This document shows positions 20,307 to 30,105 of a DNA stretch of 64,000 nt, in pieces; the stretch's first letter is position 1; each line of letters begins with the position of its first letter. Location: the NCBI GenBank assembly GCA_947259045.1, contig CAMYKZ010000013.1:28394-92393 (forward strand), in the 5' to 3' direction. Made by a program: the position numbers and the translations under genes. Below the pieces are notes generated by a model. That model saw only the letters and a list, made by a program, of their open reading frames with translations. It ran no database searches and was not told the origin of the DNA. This DNA is from an uncultured Afifella sp. (GTDB lineage: Bacteria; Pseudomonadota; Alphaproteobacteria; Rhizobiales; Afifellaceae).

Positions 20307-23300
20307 TCAACGGATCGCGGCATTCTCGATATGCACGACGCCTGGGACCGACTTTATCGCTCCCGCGACCGCTGTCGTGACCCGGTAGCGGCCGGGCAAT
20401 TTGATCTCGACCTCCTGCTTCCTGTCCGCCAGCATACAGATGAAGCTCACTTCGCCCTCGCCGTCCGCCTCAAGCCGTTTGGCCACATGCTGCACCGGGT
20501 CAAGTCGGTCGACGAATATCCGCAATGTGCCTGACGTTCTGGCGGCGGCTTCCTCCAGCGGCTCAAAAGCCATGATGCGAACCCGGATATCTTCCGTTTC
20601 GGCTTCATATTCTCCTGAGATACGGAGCAGGAACGATGTCCCCGGCAATAACCGATCACGCCATTCGGTAAGCCGCTCCTCATAGACCGTCGCTTCGAAC
20701 TGTCCGGAAGGATCTGACAGGGTGAGGATCCCCATCCGGCCGCCGGTGCGTGTGCGCCGTTCCTGCTTCTGGACAATTGTCGCGCCGATCAGCCCTGCCC
20801 GGACGTGATCGCGGCGGACCTGGCCGGCAAATGTTTTCCAGGAAACACCGCCGCGGCTTTCAATCAGATCGCCATAATCATCGAGCGGATGCGCCGTCAG
20901 GAAAGCGCCAATTGCCTGGAATTCCCGGTGCAGCCGGTCTGCAGGCGTCCAGGGATCGGCAGGCTGCAGGACGACCTGATTGACGTCGGCAATATCGCCA
21001 AACAGATCACCGACGCCGCTCTCAGTCCGCTGAACGCGCTCCTGGGCCGCAGCCACTATCTTGCCGACACTTTCAAAGACAATGGCCCGCTCAGGCACCA
21101 TACTGTCGAAAGCGCCAGCCTGGACAAGGCATTCCATGGCCCGTTTCGACATGATCCCCGGTTCTATCCTGCCGGCAAAATCGGACAGGTCCGCAAACGG
21201 CCGGTTGCCGCGGGCTACCGCCACGTGCTCCACAACCTGCGATCCAACCCCTTTGAGCGCTCCGAGTGCATAAATGATCTTGCCGTCCGACACGTCGAAC
21301 ACAGGGCCGGACCGGTTGATGTCGGGAGCGATCACATCGATGCCCATGCGTTCCGCTTCGTGGCGGAATTCGTTCAGCTTGTCCGTATTGCCGCTATCCA
21401 GCGTCATCGACGCTGCGAGAAATTCAACGGGATAATTCGCCTTCAGATAGGCCGTCTGATAGGCAACCAGCGCATAAGCGGCCGCATGGGATTTGTTGAA
21501 CCCGTAACTGGCGAACTTTGCCACCAGATCGAACACCATGACCGCATCCGGCTTGCTGACCCCCTGCTCCACGGCGCCGTCGACAAAACGGGCGCGCTGG
21601 GCATCCATTTCCGCCTTGATCTTCTTGCCCATCGCGCGCCGCAGCAGATCCGCCTCGCCCAGCGAATAGCCGGACAGGGTCTGGGCGATCTGCATCACCT
21701 GTTCCTGGTAGATGATGACGCCGTAGGTTTCCTTCAGGATCGGTTCCAGCAGCGGGTGCAGATAATCAGGCTCCTCTTCACCGTGCTTGCGGCGGTTGTA
21801 GGTCGGAATGTTGTCCATCGGGCCCGGCCGGTAGAGCGCCACAAGAGCAATAATATCCTCAAACCGGTCAGCCCTCATACCCACAAGCGCGCGGCGCATG
21901 CCCTGGCTTTCAACCTGGAACACACCGACCGTCTCGCCGCGGGCCAGCATCGCAAAGGTCTTTTCGTCGTCCAGCGGCAGGGCCGACAGGTCGATTTCGA
22001 TATCACGCTTGCGCAAATGTTCGACGGTCTTTTCCAGAACTGTCAGGGTCTTCAGGCCGAGGAAATCGAACTTGACCAGACCCGCCTGCTCAACCCATTT
22101 CATATTGAATTGGGTGACCGGAATATCGGACCGCGGGTCACGGTAGAGCGGTACCAGTTGCTGCAATGGCCGGTCGCCGATGACAATACCGGCGGCGTGG
22201 GTCGAGGCGTGCCGGTAAAGTCCCTCAAGCTTCATCGCAATGTCGAGCAGCTGGCCTACGATCGGTTCGGCCTTGCGGGCCTCGCCGAAGCGCGGTTCGC
22301 CGGCAACGGCCTCCGCCAGGGTTACCGGATTTGCCGGGTCCGCCGGCACCATCTTGCACAGCCTGTCGACCTGGCCGTAGGGCATTTCCAGCACCCGTCC
22401 GACATCACGCAGAGCCGCACGCGCCTGTAATGTCCCGAATGTGATGATCTGCGCAACCTTGTCGCTACCATAACGGCGCTGGACATACCCGATCACCTCG
22501 TCGCGGCGTTCCTGGCAGAAGTCGATGTCGAAATCCGGCATCGAAACGCGATCGGGATTGAGAAACCGTTCAAACAGCAGAGCAAACCGCAACGGGTCCA
22601 GATCGGTGACGGTCAGAGCCCATGCGACGACGGAACCCGCTCCGGAACCGCGCCCCGGGCCAACCGGAATCGATTGCTCCTTGGCCCATTTGATAAAATC
22701 GGCAACGATCAGGAAATATCCCGGATATTGCATCCGCTCGATCACGCCGAGCTCAAAATCAAGCCGGGTCCGGTAATCCTCTTCGCTGAGCCCGGGTGCA
22801 CAGCCATGCATCGCCAGCCGCGTAGCCAGCCCTGCTTGCGCCTGCCGGCGAAGCTCGGCCGCTTCCGCCTCGACGGCCGAAGCCCCGTCGCCCTCGCCCT
22901 CGGTGAACCGGGGCAGAATCGGCGCAATCGTGACCGGCCGAAAATGGCAGCGCATCGCAATCTCGATGCTGGCGTCAAGAGCCTCGGGAAGATCGCCAAA
23001 CCGCTGCACCATTTCCTTCTGGGTGGCAAAATGATGGTCCTGCGTCAGCCGACGGCGATTGTCTTCCGATACGACACGCCCCTCGGCCACAGCCAGCAAG
23101 GCATCATGAGCTTCATAATCGGACCGGCTCGGGAAAAACGGTTCGTTGGTTGCCACAATCGGCAAACCGGCGGCATATGCCGCAGACAGGATGTCATTCT
23201 CGCCCTGGGCTTCGACCGCCATTCCGTGGCGTTCAATACTGACATAGAGCCTGTCTGCAAAAAGATCGGAAAGCCGTGCAAGGCGGGCTCGAACGGTTTC

Positions 23301-23792
23301 TGAATCGCCTTCCGCGGCACGGCCGTAGAGCACGCCGTCATGGCCGCCGGTCAATGCGATCAATCCGCTGCTGTATCCAGCCAGATAATCCATCACGATC
23401 GGCTCGCCACGGCCGTTTTCGCTCAGATAATAATCGGTCACCAGGTGAACCAGATTGCGGTATCCGGTTTCATTCGTACACAGAAACTGCATCCAGCATG
23501 TCTCAATGGCCGAACCGGACCTGGACCCGATTGCCCCCTGAGCGACGTCCATTGTTTTGCCGGCATCAAAGACAACAGGCAGCTTGCAGCCGATAATCGG
23601 CTGCAGACCAGCGCCTGCAGCCTTTTCTGAAAGCTCCAGTGCACCAAACAGGTTTGCGCTGTCGGTCACACCTATCGCCGGCATATTGTCGCCGACAGCC
23701 CGCTTGATCAGCTCGGCAATCGGCAGTGCCCCTTCCAGCAGCGAAAAGGCGGAATGGCAATTCAGATGGATGAACCGGACAGTTTCGGCCAC
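20307..23792 (-). CDS. dnaE: DNA polymerase III alpha subunit
   Basis: A 1161-residue replicative polymerase. The N-terminal PHP domain starts at FIHLNCHSAFSLLEGALPI. The C-family catalytic core has VGPGRGSGAGSVVAWAL and the metal-binding MPDFDIDFCQERRDEV. Finger and clamp-binding regions follow (FNKSHAAAYALVAYQTAYLK). A C-terminal OB-fold (MGILTLSDPSGQFEATVYEE) ends the protein. Length fits DnaE1 rather than the mutagenic DnaE2, and no imuAB neighbours are seen. A 10-bp-spaced inverted repeat TTCAGACC/GGTCTGAA (20280-20305) lies just past the stop. The start at 23792 follows a spacer coding a 32-residue peptide. Confidence 0.97.
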   Translation of the reverse strand: MAETVRFIHLNCHSAFSLLEGALPIAELIKRAVGDNMPAIGVTDSANLFGALELSEKAAGAGLQPIIGCKLPVVFDAGKTMDVAQGAIGSRSGSAIETCWMQFLCTNETGYRNLVHLVTDYYLSENGRGEPIVMDYLAGYSSGLIALTGGHDGVLYGRAAEGDSETVRARLARLSDLFADRLYVSIERHGMAVEAQGENDILSAAYAAGLPIVATNEPFFPSRSDYEAHDALLAVAEGRVVSEDNRRRLTQDHHFATQKEMVQRFGDLPEALDASIEIAMRCHFRPVTIAPILPRFTEGEGDGASAVEAEAAELRRQAQAGLATRLAMHGCAPGLSEEDYRTRLDFELGVIERMQYPGYFLIVADFIKWAKEQSIPVGPGRGSGAGSVVAWALTVTDLDPLRFALLFERFLNPDRVSMPDFDIDFCQERRDEVIGYVQRRYGSDKVAQIITFGTLQARAALRDVGRVLEMPYGQVDRLCKMVPADPANPVTLAEAVAGEPRFGEARKAEPIVGQLLDIAMKLEGLYRHASTHAAGIVIGDRPLQQLVPLYRDPRSDIPVTQFNMKWVEQAGLVKFDFLGLKTLTVLEKTVEHLRKRDIEIDLSALPLDDEKTFAMLARGETVGVFQVESQGMRRALVGMRADRFEDIIALVALYRPGPMDNIPTYNRRKHGEEEPDYLHPLLEPILKETYGVIIYQEQVMQIAQTLSGYSLGEADLLRRAMGKKIKAEMDAQRARFVDGAVEQGVSKPDAVMVFDLVAKFASYGFNKSHAAAYALVAYQTAYLKANYPVEFLAASMTLDSGNTDKLNEFRHEAERMGIDVIAPDINRSGPVFDVSDGKIIYALGALKGVGSQVVEHVAVARGNRPFADLSDFAGRIEPGIMSKRAMECLVQAGAFDSMVPERAIVFESVGKIVAAAQERVQRTESGVGDLFGDIADVNQVVLQPADPWTPADRLHREFQAIGAFLTAHPLDDYGDLIESRGGVSWKTFAGQVRRDHVRAGLIGATIVQKQERRTRTGGRMGILTLSDPSGQFEATVYEERLTEWRDRLLPGTSFLLRISGEYEAETEDIRVRIMAFEPLEEAAARTSGTLRIFVDRLDPVQHVAKRLEADGEGEVSFICMLADRKQEVEIKLPGRYRVTTAVAGAIKSVPGVVHIENAAIR

Positions 23793-23883
23793 AGGTGATT
23801 CTCCGCTGATACCCGATCAGCAAAATGAACCTCCCGCACCTGCCCGTCCAGTTGCCAGCGGCATTATCCCCGATGTTCAGACA

Positions 23884-23982
23884 TCAGACTCCGGCGCTTA
23901 TACCCGCCGCTATCAACGTCAGGCACGCGACCATCATACCAACAGAAACCAGTGAAATCGCCTCGCGGAAGAACCATGTCAT
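23884..23982 (-). CDS. 32-residue membrane microprotein, candidate SOS-induced gene
   Basis: A short reading frame opens with ATG at 23982 and ends with TGA at 23884, giving 32 residues. It starts MTWFFREAISLVSVGMM and ends in a hydrophobic LTLIAAGISAGV. After a short charged N terminus it is a single likely membrane span. GGGGTAA precedes the ATG by about 6 bases. The promoter described at 24000-24036 places its transcript start about 18 bases upstream. Its -10 element is overlapped by a LexA-like box. I do not recognise a family. Caulobacter SidA, a 29-residue SOS-induced membrane inhibitor of division, is a conceptual parallel only; no sequence homology is claimed. It lies between lolD and dnaE on the same strand. 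Confidence 0.6.
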   Translation of the reverse strand: MTWFFREAISLVSVGMMVACLTLIAAGISAGV

Positions 23983-23999
23983 TGCTTTACCCCATGTTT

Positions 24000-24036
24000 G
24001 TTCTATTTTTGTACACATGAAGTAACCAAACGTCAA
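24000..24036 (-). promoter_or_regulatory. Promoter with overlapping LexA-type box upstream of the microprotein and dnaE
   Basis: On the minus strand TTGACG (24036-24031) and TACAAA (24013-24008) are 17 bases apart. A GTTC-N7-GTAC element at 24000-24014 covers the -10 region. The known alphaproteobacterial LexA box is GTTC-N7-GTTC, so this matches seven of eight fixed bases, with an A/T-rich N7. Such placement would block RNA polymerase when LexA is bound. Confidence 0.55.
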
Positions 24037-24061
24037 GCAGAAAATACATGTGTCAACAATG

Positions 24062-24799
24062 TCAGGATAAGTCTGCTGGAATAATCTGCCCGTCGCTGAG
24101 CGTTATCGCCCTGTCCATTCGGGATGCAAGATCAAGATTATGGGTGGCGACTAGGGCCGCGAGATCGGATTCGCGCACCAGGCCGGTCAGCGCCTTGAAG
24201 ACGTGGTCTGCGGTTTTCGGGTCCAGGTTGCCGGTCGGCTCATCGGCAAGGATCAGGCGCGGCGCGTTGATTACCGCGCGGGCGATCGCAACGCGTTGCT
24301 GCTCCCCGCCGGACAATTCCGCAGGGCGGTGGGAGGCGCGCGGACCGATCTGCAGATAGTCCAGCAGCTCCATGCCGCGTTCCGCGGCTTCCTGCCTGGA
24401 AAGTCCGGCAATCAATTGCGGAATTACGAGATTTTCCAGGGCGGAGAATTCCGGCAAAAGATGATGGAACTGATAGACGAAACCGATGCCGTTGCGCCGC
24501 ATTGCCGTTCGCCCTTCGTCATCAAGATGGGCCGTCGGCTGGCCGTTGATGAAAATTTCACCGCCATCGGGCCGTTCCAGCAATCCGGCCAGATGAAGCA
24601 GGGTCGACTTGCCGGCGCCTGAAGGCGCCACGAGCGCCACGATCTCGCCCGGCTGCACCGCAAGATTGGCGTCTTTCAGAATATCGAGCCGGCCATTGCC
24701 GGTCTGATAATGCCGCGCCACGCCGGCAAGGCGAAGTGCCGGCTCCGGCGTTGCATCCGGATTCTGAGACTCCAAATTTGACAGGAGTTCGGTTTTCAT
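24062..24799 (-). CDS. lolD: Lipoprotein-releasing ABC transporter ATPase LolD
   Basis: A 245-residue ABC ATPase. Walker A is GPS-type ([19 protein letters not shown]), the signature is [15 protein letters not shown] and Walker B is [12 protein letters not shown]. With LolC/E it releases outer-membrane lipoproteins from the inner membrane to LolA. It overlaps the lolC stop by 4 bases. Related MacB-type ATPases look similar, but the adjacent LolC-type permease settles the call. Confidence 0.94.
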   Translation of the reverse strand: MKTELLSNLESQNPDATPEPALRLAGVARHYQTGNGRLDILKDANLAVQPGEIVALVAPSGAGKSTLLHLAGLLERPDGGEIFINGQPTAHLDDEGRTAMRRNGIGFVYQFHHLLPEFSALENLVIPQLIAGLSRQEAAERGMELLDYLQIGPRASHRPAELSGGEQQRVAIARAVINAPRLILADEPTGNLDPKTADHVFKALTGLVRESDLAALVATHNLDLASRMDRAITLSDGQIIPADLS

Positions 24800-26067
24800 T
24801 CGTACCGCAACGCTTCAACCGGATCGAGTTTGGCAGCCCGCCAGGCGGGAGGAATCGTCGCCAGATATGAAAGCGCAAGCGATAACAGAACGATCGTCAG
24901 GGTCTCTTTTGGATCCATTCGTGCCGGTAACTGATCAATGAAATACGAGCCATTTTGAAACGGGTTCTGGCCGGTTGCCCAAGTCACGAGTTTTTCAAGA
25001 TAGTCGATATGAAAACAGATAAATGAGCCGAGCGCGAGGCCGGCAAACGTGCCGAGGGTTCCGATCAGCGCTCCGGTCATGAAAAATATCCGCATGATGG
25101 AGCCCTTTGTCGCGCCCATGGTGCGCAGTATGGCAATATCGCGCCCCTTTTCCTTCACCAGCATGATCAGGCTGGAAATGATGTTCATGGCGGCGACAAG
25201 GACAACAAGGGCGACGATGACAAACATGACATTGCGCTCCAGCGCCAACAGGCCGAAGAAGACGGCATTGCGGTTCCGCCAGCTGACCGTGAAGCCCGGA
25301 CGCGCCACGGCTTCTTCGATCAGCGGCCTCATCTCCTCGACATTTTCCGGGTCATCAAGAAAGATCTCAATGGCCGCGGCCTCATCATCAAGGTTCAGGT
25401 AGGCCTGCGCTTCTTCAAGCGGCATGAACACAAATGTCGCATCGTATTCCGCCATGCCGATCTGGAAAATCGCGATCACCGGATAGGCTTTGATCCTCGG
25501 CACTGTCCCCATAGGCGTTACGGCGCCTTGCGGGCTGACGATGGTCAGGCGGTCGCCGACAAACAGCCCGAGCCGGCGCGCCAGGCCCTGGCCGATGGCC
25601 ACTCCGCCGGTATTATCGAAATCGTCCAGGCTGCCGTTTTCGCCGATCGTATCGGCGACGCCCGGGATCTTGCCGATGTCCTGCCCGCGCACGCCGCGCA
25701 ACAGGATTCCCGAACCGCCCGGCATCGAACTCGATCCGAGCGCCTGGCCCTCAACGACGGGAAATGCGGATGCCACACCGGGCACCGCGGACACCCGGTC
25801 GGTCACCGCCGCATAGTCGGTCAGCTTGCTGTCGATCGGCTGGAAGATGACATGCCCGTTCACGCCGAGGATCTTGTCGATAAGCTCGCCGCGGAACCCG
25901 TTCATGACCGCCAGAACCACGATCATCGCCGCGACCCCGAGCATGATGCCGATCAGCGAGATGATCGCAATGACGGACACATAGGCCTGCTTGCGGCGGG
26001 GGCGCAGATAGCGCAGCGCCGCCATCAGCTCGAAGCTGGTGAACGGGATCGTCGGCGCGCTGCTCAT
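24796..26067 (-). CDS. lolC: Lipoprotein-releasing system permease LolC/LolE
   Basis: A 423-residue FtsX-like permease. One N-terminal membrane span ([20 protein letters not shown]) is followed by a large periplasmic domain (about 50-270) and three C-terminal spans. The family block [14 protein letters not shown] appears here as [20 protein letters not shown]. Alphaproteobacteria usually have a single hybrid LolC/E protein, as here. The frame is open to 26109 inside proS, but the ATG at 26067 gives a 10-base gap after the proS stop and matches the family N terminus. Confidence 0.93.
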   Translation of the reverse strand: MSSAPTIPFTSFELMAALRYLRPRRKQAYVSVIAIISLIGIMLGVAAMIVVLAVMNGFRGELIDKILGVNGHVIFQPIDSKLTDYAAVTDRVSAVPGVASAFPVVEGQALGSSSMPGGSGILLRGVRGQDIGKIPGVADTIGENGSLDDFDNTGGVAIGQGLARRLGLFVGDRLTIVSPQGAVTPMGTVPRIKAYPVIAIFQIGMAEYDATFVFMPLEEAQAYLNLDDEAAAIEIFLDDPENVEEMRPLIEEAVARPGFTVSWRNRNAVFFGLLALERNVMFVIVALVVLVAAMNIISSLIMLVKEKGRDIAILRTMGATKGSIMRIFFMTGALIGTLGTFAGLALGSFICFHIDYLEKLVTWATGQNPFQNGSYFIDQLPARMDPKETLTIVLLSLALSYLATIPPAWRAAKLDPVEALRYE

Positions 26068-26077
26068 CGAATTCTCG

Positions 26078-27415
26078 TCATATGGCCGGATCCGATCCAA
26101 ACGCCTCAAGCAGCGTCATGAGACCGTCGATGCCGAGCGTCTCCCGGTCGCCGCTGGCGCGGTATTTCAACTCGATCTCGCCGGTTGCCGCACCACGCGG
26201 TCCAACAATGATCTGCAAAGGCAGGCCGATCAGATCCATGGTCGCAAATTTCGCGCCGGCGCGGTTGTCCGTGTCGTCATAAAGATAGGAAATGCCGGCG
26301 TTGTTGAGACGCGCCTCGATATCTGAACACATGCCATCGCTTGCCGCGTCGCCCGGTTTCAGGTTGACCAGCGCGACATCAAACGGCGCCACCGCCCTTG
26401 GCCAGATAATGCCGTTCTCGTCATGGCTGGCTTCGATGATGGCGGCAACCACCCGTGTCGGTCCGATGCCGTATGACCCCATGTGAACGGGCACATCGAC
26501 ACCATCGGGCCCGGCGACGACAGCGCCCATCGGTTCGGAATATTTTGTACCGAAATAGAAGATATGACCGACCTCGATGCCGCGCGCGGAAATGCGGCGT
26601 TCTGCATCAAGGGCCTCAAAGGCCGCCGGATCGTGCATGTCCTCCGTTGCGGCATAGGGCGTCGTCCAGGCGTCGACAATCGGCGATAGATCAGACTGGT
26701 AGTCAACATCAACGGCCGGTATCGGCAGATCTAGCAGCGACCTGTCGCAAAAGACCTCGCTCTCGCCGGTCTCTGCCAGGATGATGAACTCATGGCTCAT
26801 ATCGCCGCCGATCGGGCCCGATTCCGCCCGCATCGGAATTGGTTTCAGGCCAAACCTGTGAAAGGTCCGAAGATAACTGACAAACATCCGGTGATAGGCT
26901 TGACGGGACGCTTCCTTGTCCAGATCGAAGGAATAAGCGTCTTTCATCAGAAATTCACGTGACCGCATGACACCGAAACGGGGGCGGACCTCATCGCGGA
27001 ATTTTAGCTGTATGTGATACAGATTAAGCGGCAAATCGCGATAGGAACGCACCGACGCACGGAAGATTTCAGTGATCATCTCCTCGTTCGTCGGGCCAAA
27101 CAGCATATCGCGCTCGTGCCGGTCCGTAATCCGCAACATTTCCTTGCCGTAGTCGTCGTACCGCCCGCTTTCGCGCCACAAATCAGCGGACTGGATCGTC
27201 GGCATCAGCAGTTCGATCGCCCCTGCCCGATCCTGTTCCTCGCGGATAATGCGGTTAACCTTGTCCAGTGCACGTTTGCCGAAAGGCAACCACGAATAAA
27301 TCCCTGCCGATTGCTGGCGGATCATTCCGGCACGCAACATCAGACGATGGGACACGATTTCCGCCTCTTTCGGCGTTTCTCGCAAAATAGGTAGAAAATA
27401 CTGGGACAGTCGCAT
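26078..27415 (-). CDS. proS: Prolyl-tRNA synthetase, short alphaproteobacterial form
   Basis: A class II synthetase of 445 residues. It starts [19 protein letters not shown] and carries the motif 2 region [20 protein letters not shown] and a C-terminal anticodon-binding domain (from about 345). The editing insertion of the ~570-residue enterobacterial enzyme is absent, as is normal for Alphaproteobacteria, so trans-editing of mischarged tRNA-Pro would be needed. An upstream extension of the frame to 27508 lacks similarity, and the ATG at 27415 is used. Confidence 0.95.
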   Translation of the reverse strand: MRLSQYFLPILRETPKEAEIVSHRLMLRAGMIRQQSAGIYSWLPFGKRALDKVNRIIREEQDRAGAIELLMPTIQSADLWRESGRYDDYGKEMLRITDRHERDMLFGPTNEEMITEIFRASVRSYRDLPLNLYHIQLKFRDEVRPRFGVMRSREFLMKDAYSFDLDKEASRQAYHRMFVSYLRTFHRFGLKPIPMRAESGPIGGDMSHEFIILAETGESEVFCDRSLLDLPIPAVDVDYQSDLSPIVDAWTTPYAATEDMHDPAAFEALDAERRISARGIEVGHIFYFGTKYSEPMGAVVAGPDGVDVPVHMGSYGIGPTRVVAAIIEASHDENGIIWPRAVAPFDVALVNLKPGDAASDGMCSDIEARLNNAGISYLYDDTDNRAGAKFATMDLIGLPLQIIVGPRGAATGEIELKYRASGDRETLGIDGLMTLLEAFGSDPAI

Positions 27416-27588
27416 GTATGAATCGCTTGTATTGCCTGCGTTCACAAACCCCATATGGACGCGGTTGGCAAGGTCACAGTGCAACCTGCGATACAGAGCG
27501 CTGTGCAACTGCCTCCCCGTTCATCACGAATTGCAAAAATTTGATGCTTGTTATCACTTTTGAGGTGACAATTGGGTAACAAACAGCT

Positions 27589-27705
27589 AAAAACCGCGTG
27601 TTCAATGACGATCTAACAAGTTCGTCAACTGGAACGCGGTCCAAGTCTTGGGAGGAGCCATCGCCTAAAGCCAAAAGGCTAAGCGTTGGGTTGGGCATAT
27701 CGCGA
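27589..27705 (-). ncRNA. Candidate trans-acting small RNA with anti-Shine-Dalgarno loop
   Basis: The 344-base spacer between proS and the DUF1467-like gene has no credible protein but is highly structured. On the minus strand there is an AGCC-TTTT-GGCT hairpin (27680-27669), then an exposed CTCCTCCC (27657-27650). A long stem (27639-27594) follows, with arms CCGCGTTC and TGACGA pairing with their complements, and is directly followed by TTTTT. This layout, an unpaired CCUCC motif before a strong terminator, is typical of alphaproteobacterial base-pairing sRNAs. From memory it resembles the suhB/MmgR family. The 5' end (about 27690-27705) is a guess. A plus-strand transcript ending at the 27710-27743 hairpin is the alternative. 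Confidence 0.5.
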
Positions 27706-27709
27706 TCAT

Positions 27710-27743
27710 AAAAAGGCAAGGCCCTGATAGCCTTGCCTTTTTT
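27710..27743. terminator. Bidirectional rho-independent terminator
   Basis: GGCAAGGC (27715-27722), a 7-base loop and GCCTTGCC (27730-27737) form a perfect 8-bp stem. It is flanked by five A on the left and six T on the right, so it can stop transcripts from both directions. On the minus strand it lies just past the last gene of the nuo-birA-rnj-mce unit. Confidence 0.8.
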
Positions 27744-27759
27744 GCTTTTGAGCACGCTG

Positions 27760-28011
27760 TCAGAAAATCAGATCTTCGAGCGTGAATCCATATACTTCAA
27801 AACTGATATAGACACCGGCAAAAATGATACCGGCAATCAATGTCGTCACCAGAGCCTTGCGCAGCAGCCTCGGGCGCACCGGTGCGCCATGGTCGGTGCC
27901 AAGGGTAATCTCGGCGTCGTCGTTCGGGCTCTGGATGCCGATCGGCAGGACGATAAAGAGCACCAGCCACCAGATTATGAAATAGATCGCCAACGCGCTG
28001 ATCAGGCTCAT
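27760..28011 (-). CDS. Small membrane protein, DUF1467-like
   Basis: An 83-residue protein with two predicted membrane spans (ALAIYFIIWWLVLFIVLPIG and ALVTTLIAGIIFAGVYISF) and a short polar loop between them. The pattern and position, immediately downstream of mce, match the DUF1467 family of Alphaproteobacteria. Its function is unknown. The frame extends to 28038 inside mce, but ATG at 28011 leaves a 7-base gap and is preferred. A bidirectional terminator follows the stop. Confidence 0.75.
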   Translation of the reverse strand: MSLISALAIYFIIWWLVLFIVLPIGIQSPNDDAEITLGTDHGAPVRPRLLRKALVTTLIAGIIFAGVYISFEVYGFTLEDLIF

Positions 28012-28018
28012 GACAGGT

Positions 28019-28426
28019 TCAGACCTCTTCCAGTTCAATCAGAGTTCCGGTGAAATCCTTCGGATGCAGGAACAGGACCGGCTTTCCATGTGCGCCGACT
28101 TTCGGTTCACCGCTGCCCAGTACCCGGGCGCCGGTTTTCCTCAGTTTGTCACGCGCATCGATAATGTCGTCTACCTCGTAACAGACGTGATGCATGCCGC
28201 CATCCGGATTGCGCTGCAGGAACGGGCTGATCGGCGACCCCTCTCCCAGAGGTTCCAGAAGCTCAATCTTCGTATTCGGTAATTCGATGAAAACGACACT
28301 GACACCATGTTCGGGCAGTTTCTGCGGATCCGAGACATTTGCGCCAAGGGTTCCCCGATAGAGTTCCGCCGCCTTTGCCAGATCCGGCACGGCTATGGCG
28401 ATATGATTCAATCGTCCCAACATCAT
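28019..28426 (-). CDS. mce: Methylmalonyl-CoA epimerase
   Basis: A 135-residue VOC-fold metalloenzyme that interconverts the (2R) and (2S) methylmalonyl-CoA epimers in propionyl-CoA catabolism. The N terminus LGRLNHIAIAVPDLAKAAEL, the metal-ligand regions (GGMHHVCYEVDDI) and the closing FLHPKDFTGTLIELEEV are diagnostic. It overlaps the rnj stop by 4 bases. No methylmalonyl-CoA mutase is present in the window, so partner genes must lie elsewhere. Confidence 0.92.
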   Translation of the reverse strand: MMLGRLNHIAIAVPDLAKAAELYRGTLGANVSDPQKLPEHGVSVVFIELPNTKIELLEPLGEGSPISPFLQRNPDGGMHHVCYEVDDIIDARDKLRKTGARVLGSGEPKVGAHGKPVLFLHPKDFTGTLIELEEV

Positions 28427-30096
28427 TCATCCTCGATAATACTGAGCAGAACGGCCGTGACCGGTTTTTTGCCCCACACAGCAGCGATCCCGTTGCGCAC
28501 CGCGCGGCGGACGGCTTCTCGCACCGTGCCCGGATCCCTGCGCCTTGCGCGCGGCAGAGAATCCAGCGCATTGTCGATGGCATCCTCCACAAGCCCCTGG
28601 AAGGACTGTCCCTCCCCATCGGCCAGCGGCACGCCGATCATGGCGATTTGCGGATCATCGAGCAAATCGCCGTTCGTCGCCATCGCCAGCGATATCGTGA
28701 CTGCACCGGCGAATGACAGCCGACGGCGGTCAGCCACGCCGCTGACGTCCGGATGAAGGACAAGATTACCATCCCTGTAGAGCCTGCCGACCTTGACGTC
28801 GCTGATGATCGCAGCCGGCGATGGCGACAACCGGGCCATCTTGCCATTGCGCAATTCCACGACTTCGGGAATATTTTCCGCCGCCGCCAGTTTGGCATGC
28901 TCGCGCAGATGCCGCGCTTCGCCGTGCACCGGGATAATGATCTGCGGTCTGGTCCAGGCATAAAGCTGGCGCAACTCGTCACGCCTTGGATGGCCGGACA
29001 CATGAACAAGCGCGTCATTGTCGGTGACCAGATCAATACCCTGGTCGACCAGAGCGTTGATGATCGTGTTCACCGACCGCTCGTTGCCGGGAATGGTGCG
29101 CGATGAAAAGATCACCCTGTCGCCGGACGACAGCGCAATGTCGCGATGATCACCGTTGGCAATGCGCGCAAGTGCTGCCCTTGGTTCACCCTGGCTGCCG
29201 GTCATCAGCGCAAGCACCTTGTCGCGCGGAAGATATCCGAAGGCATCCTGATCCCGGATCGGTCCGACGCCCTTGAGATATCCCAGTTCGTCCGCGACAC
29301 CGAGAGCCCGATGCATTGCACGGCCAATCACCACGACTTCGCGGCCGGCCTTCTGCCCGGCAATCGCGACGGTCCTGAGTCTGGCAATATTGCTGGCGAA
29401 TGTCGTCACAACGACCCGGTTCGGCGAACCGGCGATAATGTCCTGCAAAACACCTGCAACATCGGCTTCGCTCGGGCTGACGCCATCGCGAACGGCATTG
29501 GTTGAATCGCAAATCAGCCCGAGTATGCCTTCGTCGCCAAGTTCCTTCAGACGCTTTCCATCCGTCGGCCTGCCAATCAACGGCGTCGGATCCAGCTTCC
29601 AGTCACCGGTGTGCAGCAGCATGCCGGCCGGCGTGCGAATGGCAATGGCGTTTGGCTCGGGAACGGAATGAGACATGGGAATATATTCCAGTTCGAACGG
29701 TCCGGCAGAAAAACGTTCGCCCTGCTGAACCACCTTCACCGGAATATCGGGCGCGCCTCGTTCACCTTCCTTCTTGGCCGCCAGCAGACCGGCCGCAAAC
29801 GGCGTCATGAAAACCGGTACTTCCAGCTGTGGCCAGAAATCAAACAGAGCGCCAAAATGATCTTCATGGGCATGGGTTATGGCAATGCCGACAAGATTGC
29901 GCTTGCGCTCCAACAGGAATTCGATGTCGGGCAACACACCGTCGACACCCGGCAGATCGTCCTTGGCAAACGATACGCCCATATCAACGGCAAGCCATTG
30001 ACGTTCCCGCCCTTTGCCAAAACCGTAAAGCGCCAGGTTCATCCCGATTTCACCGACACCGCCAAGCGGAACGAAAACTAACTGATCACTCGCCAT
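28423..30096 (-). CDS. rnj: Ribonuclease J
   Basis: A 557-residue metallo-beta-lactamase/beta-CASP ribonuclease with endo- and 5'-3' exonuclease activity in the family. The metal motif HAHEDHFGAL lies near residue 75. The GDWKLDPTP segment, the beta-CASP domain (TGSQGEPRAALARIANG) and the late HVSGHPRRDELRQLY block are present. A C-terminal domain (from about 440) is complete. In Alphaproteobacteria RNase J matures 23S/16S rRNA ends. It follows birA by 9 bases. Confidence 0.94.
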   Translation of the reverse strand: MASDQLVFVPLGGVGEIGMNLALYGFGKGRERQWLAVDMGVSFAKDDLPGVDGVLPDIEFLLERKRNLVGIAITHAHEDHFGALFDFWPQLEVPVFMTPFAAGLLAAKKEGERGAPDIPVKVVQQGERFSAGPFELEYIPMSHSVPEPNAIAIRTPAGMLLHTGDWKLDPTPLIGRPTDGKRLKELGDEGILGLICDSTNAVRDGVSPSEADVAGVLQDIIAGSPNRVVVTTFASNIARLRTVAIAGQKAGREVVVIGRAMHRALGVADELGYLKGVGPIRDQDAFGYLPRDKVLALMTGSQGEPRAALARIANGDHRDIALSSGDRVIFSSRTIPGNERSVNTIINALVDQGIDLVTDNDALVHVSGHPRRDELRQLYAWTRPQIIIPVHGEARHLREHAKLAAAENIPEVVELRNGKMARLSPSPAAIISDVKVGRLYRDGNLVLHPDVSGVADRRRLSFAGAVTISLAMATNGDLLDDPQIAMIGVPLADGEGQSFQGLVEDAIDNALDSLPRARRRDPGTVREAVRRAVRNGIAAVWGKKPVTAVLLSIIEDE

Positions 30097-30105
30097 TCTG
30101 CGTAC

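Noticed and set aside
20805..22430. Plus-strand frame of 541 codons opposite dnaE
   Set aside because: Shadow of dnaE with unnatural composition; no start signals.
27474..27755. Minus-strand frame of 93 codons in the proS spacer
   Set aside because: It spans two hairpin terminators and the anti-Shine-Dalgarno region. An RNA explanation fits better and no protein family is recognised.
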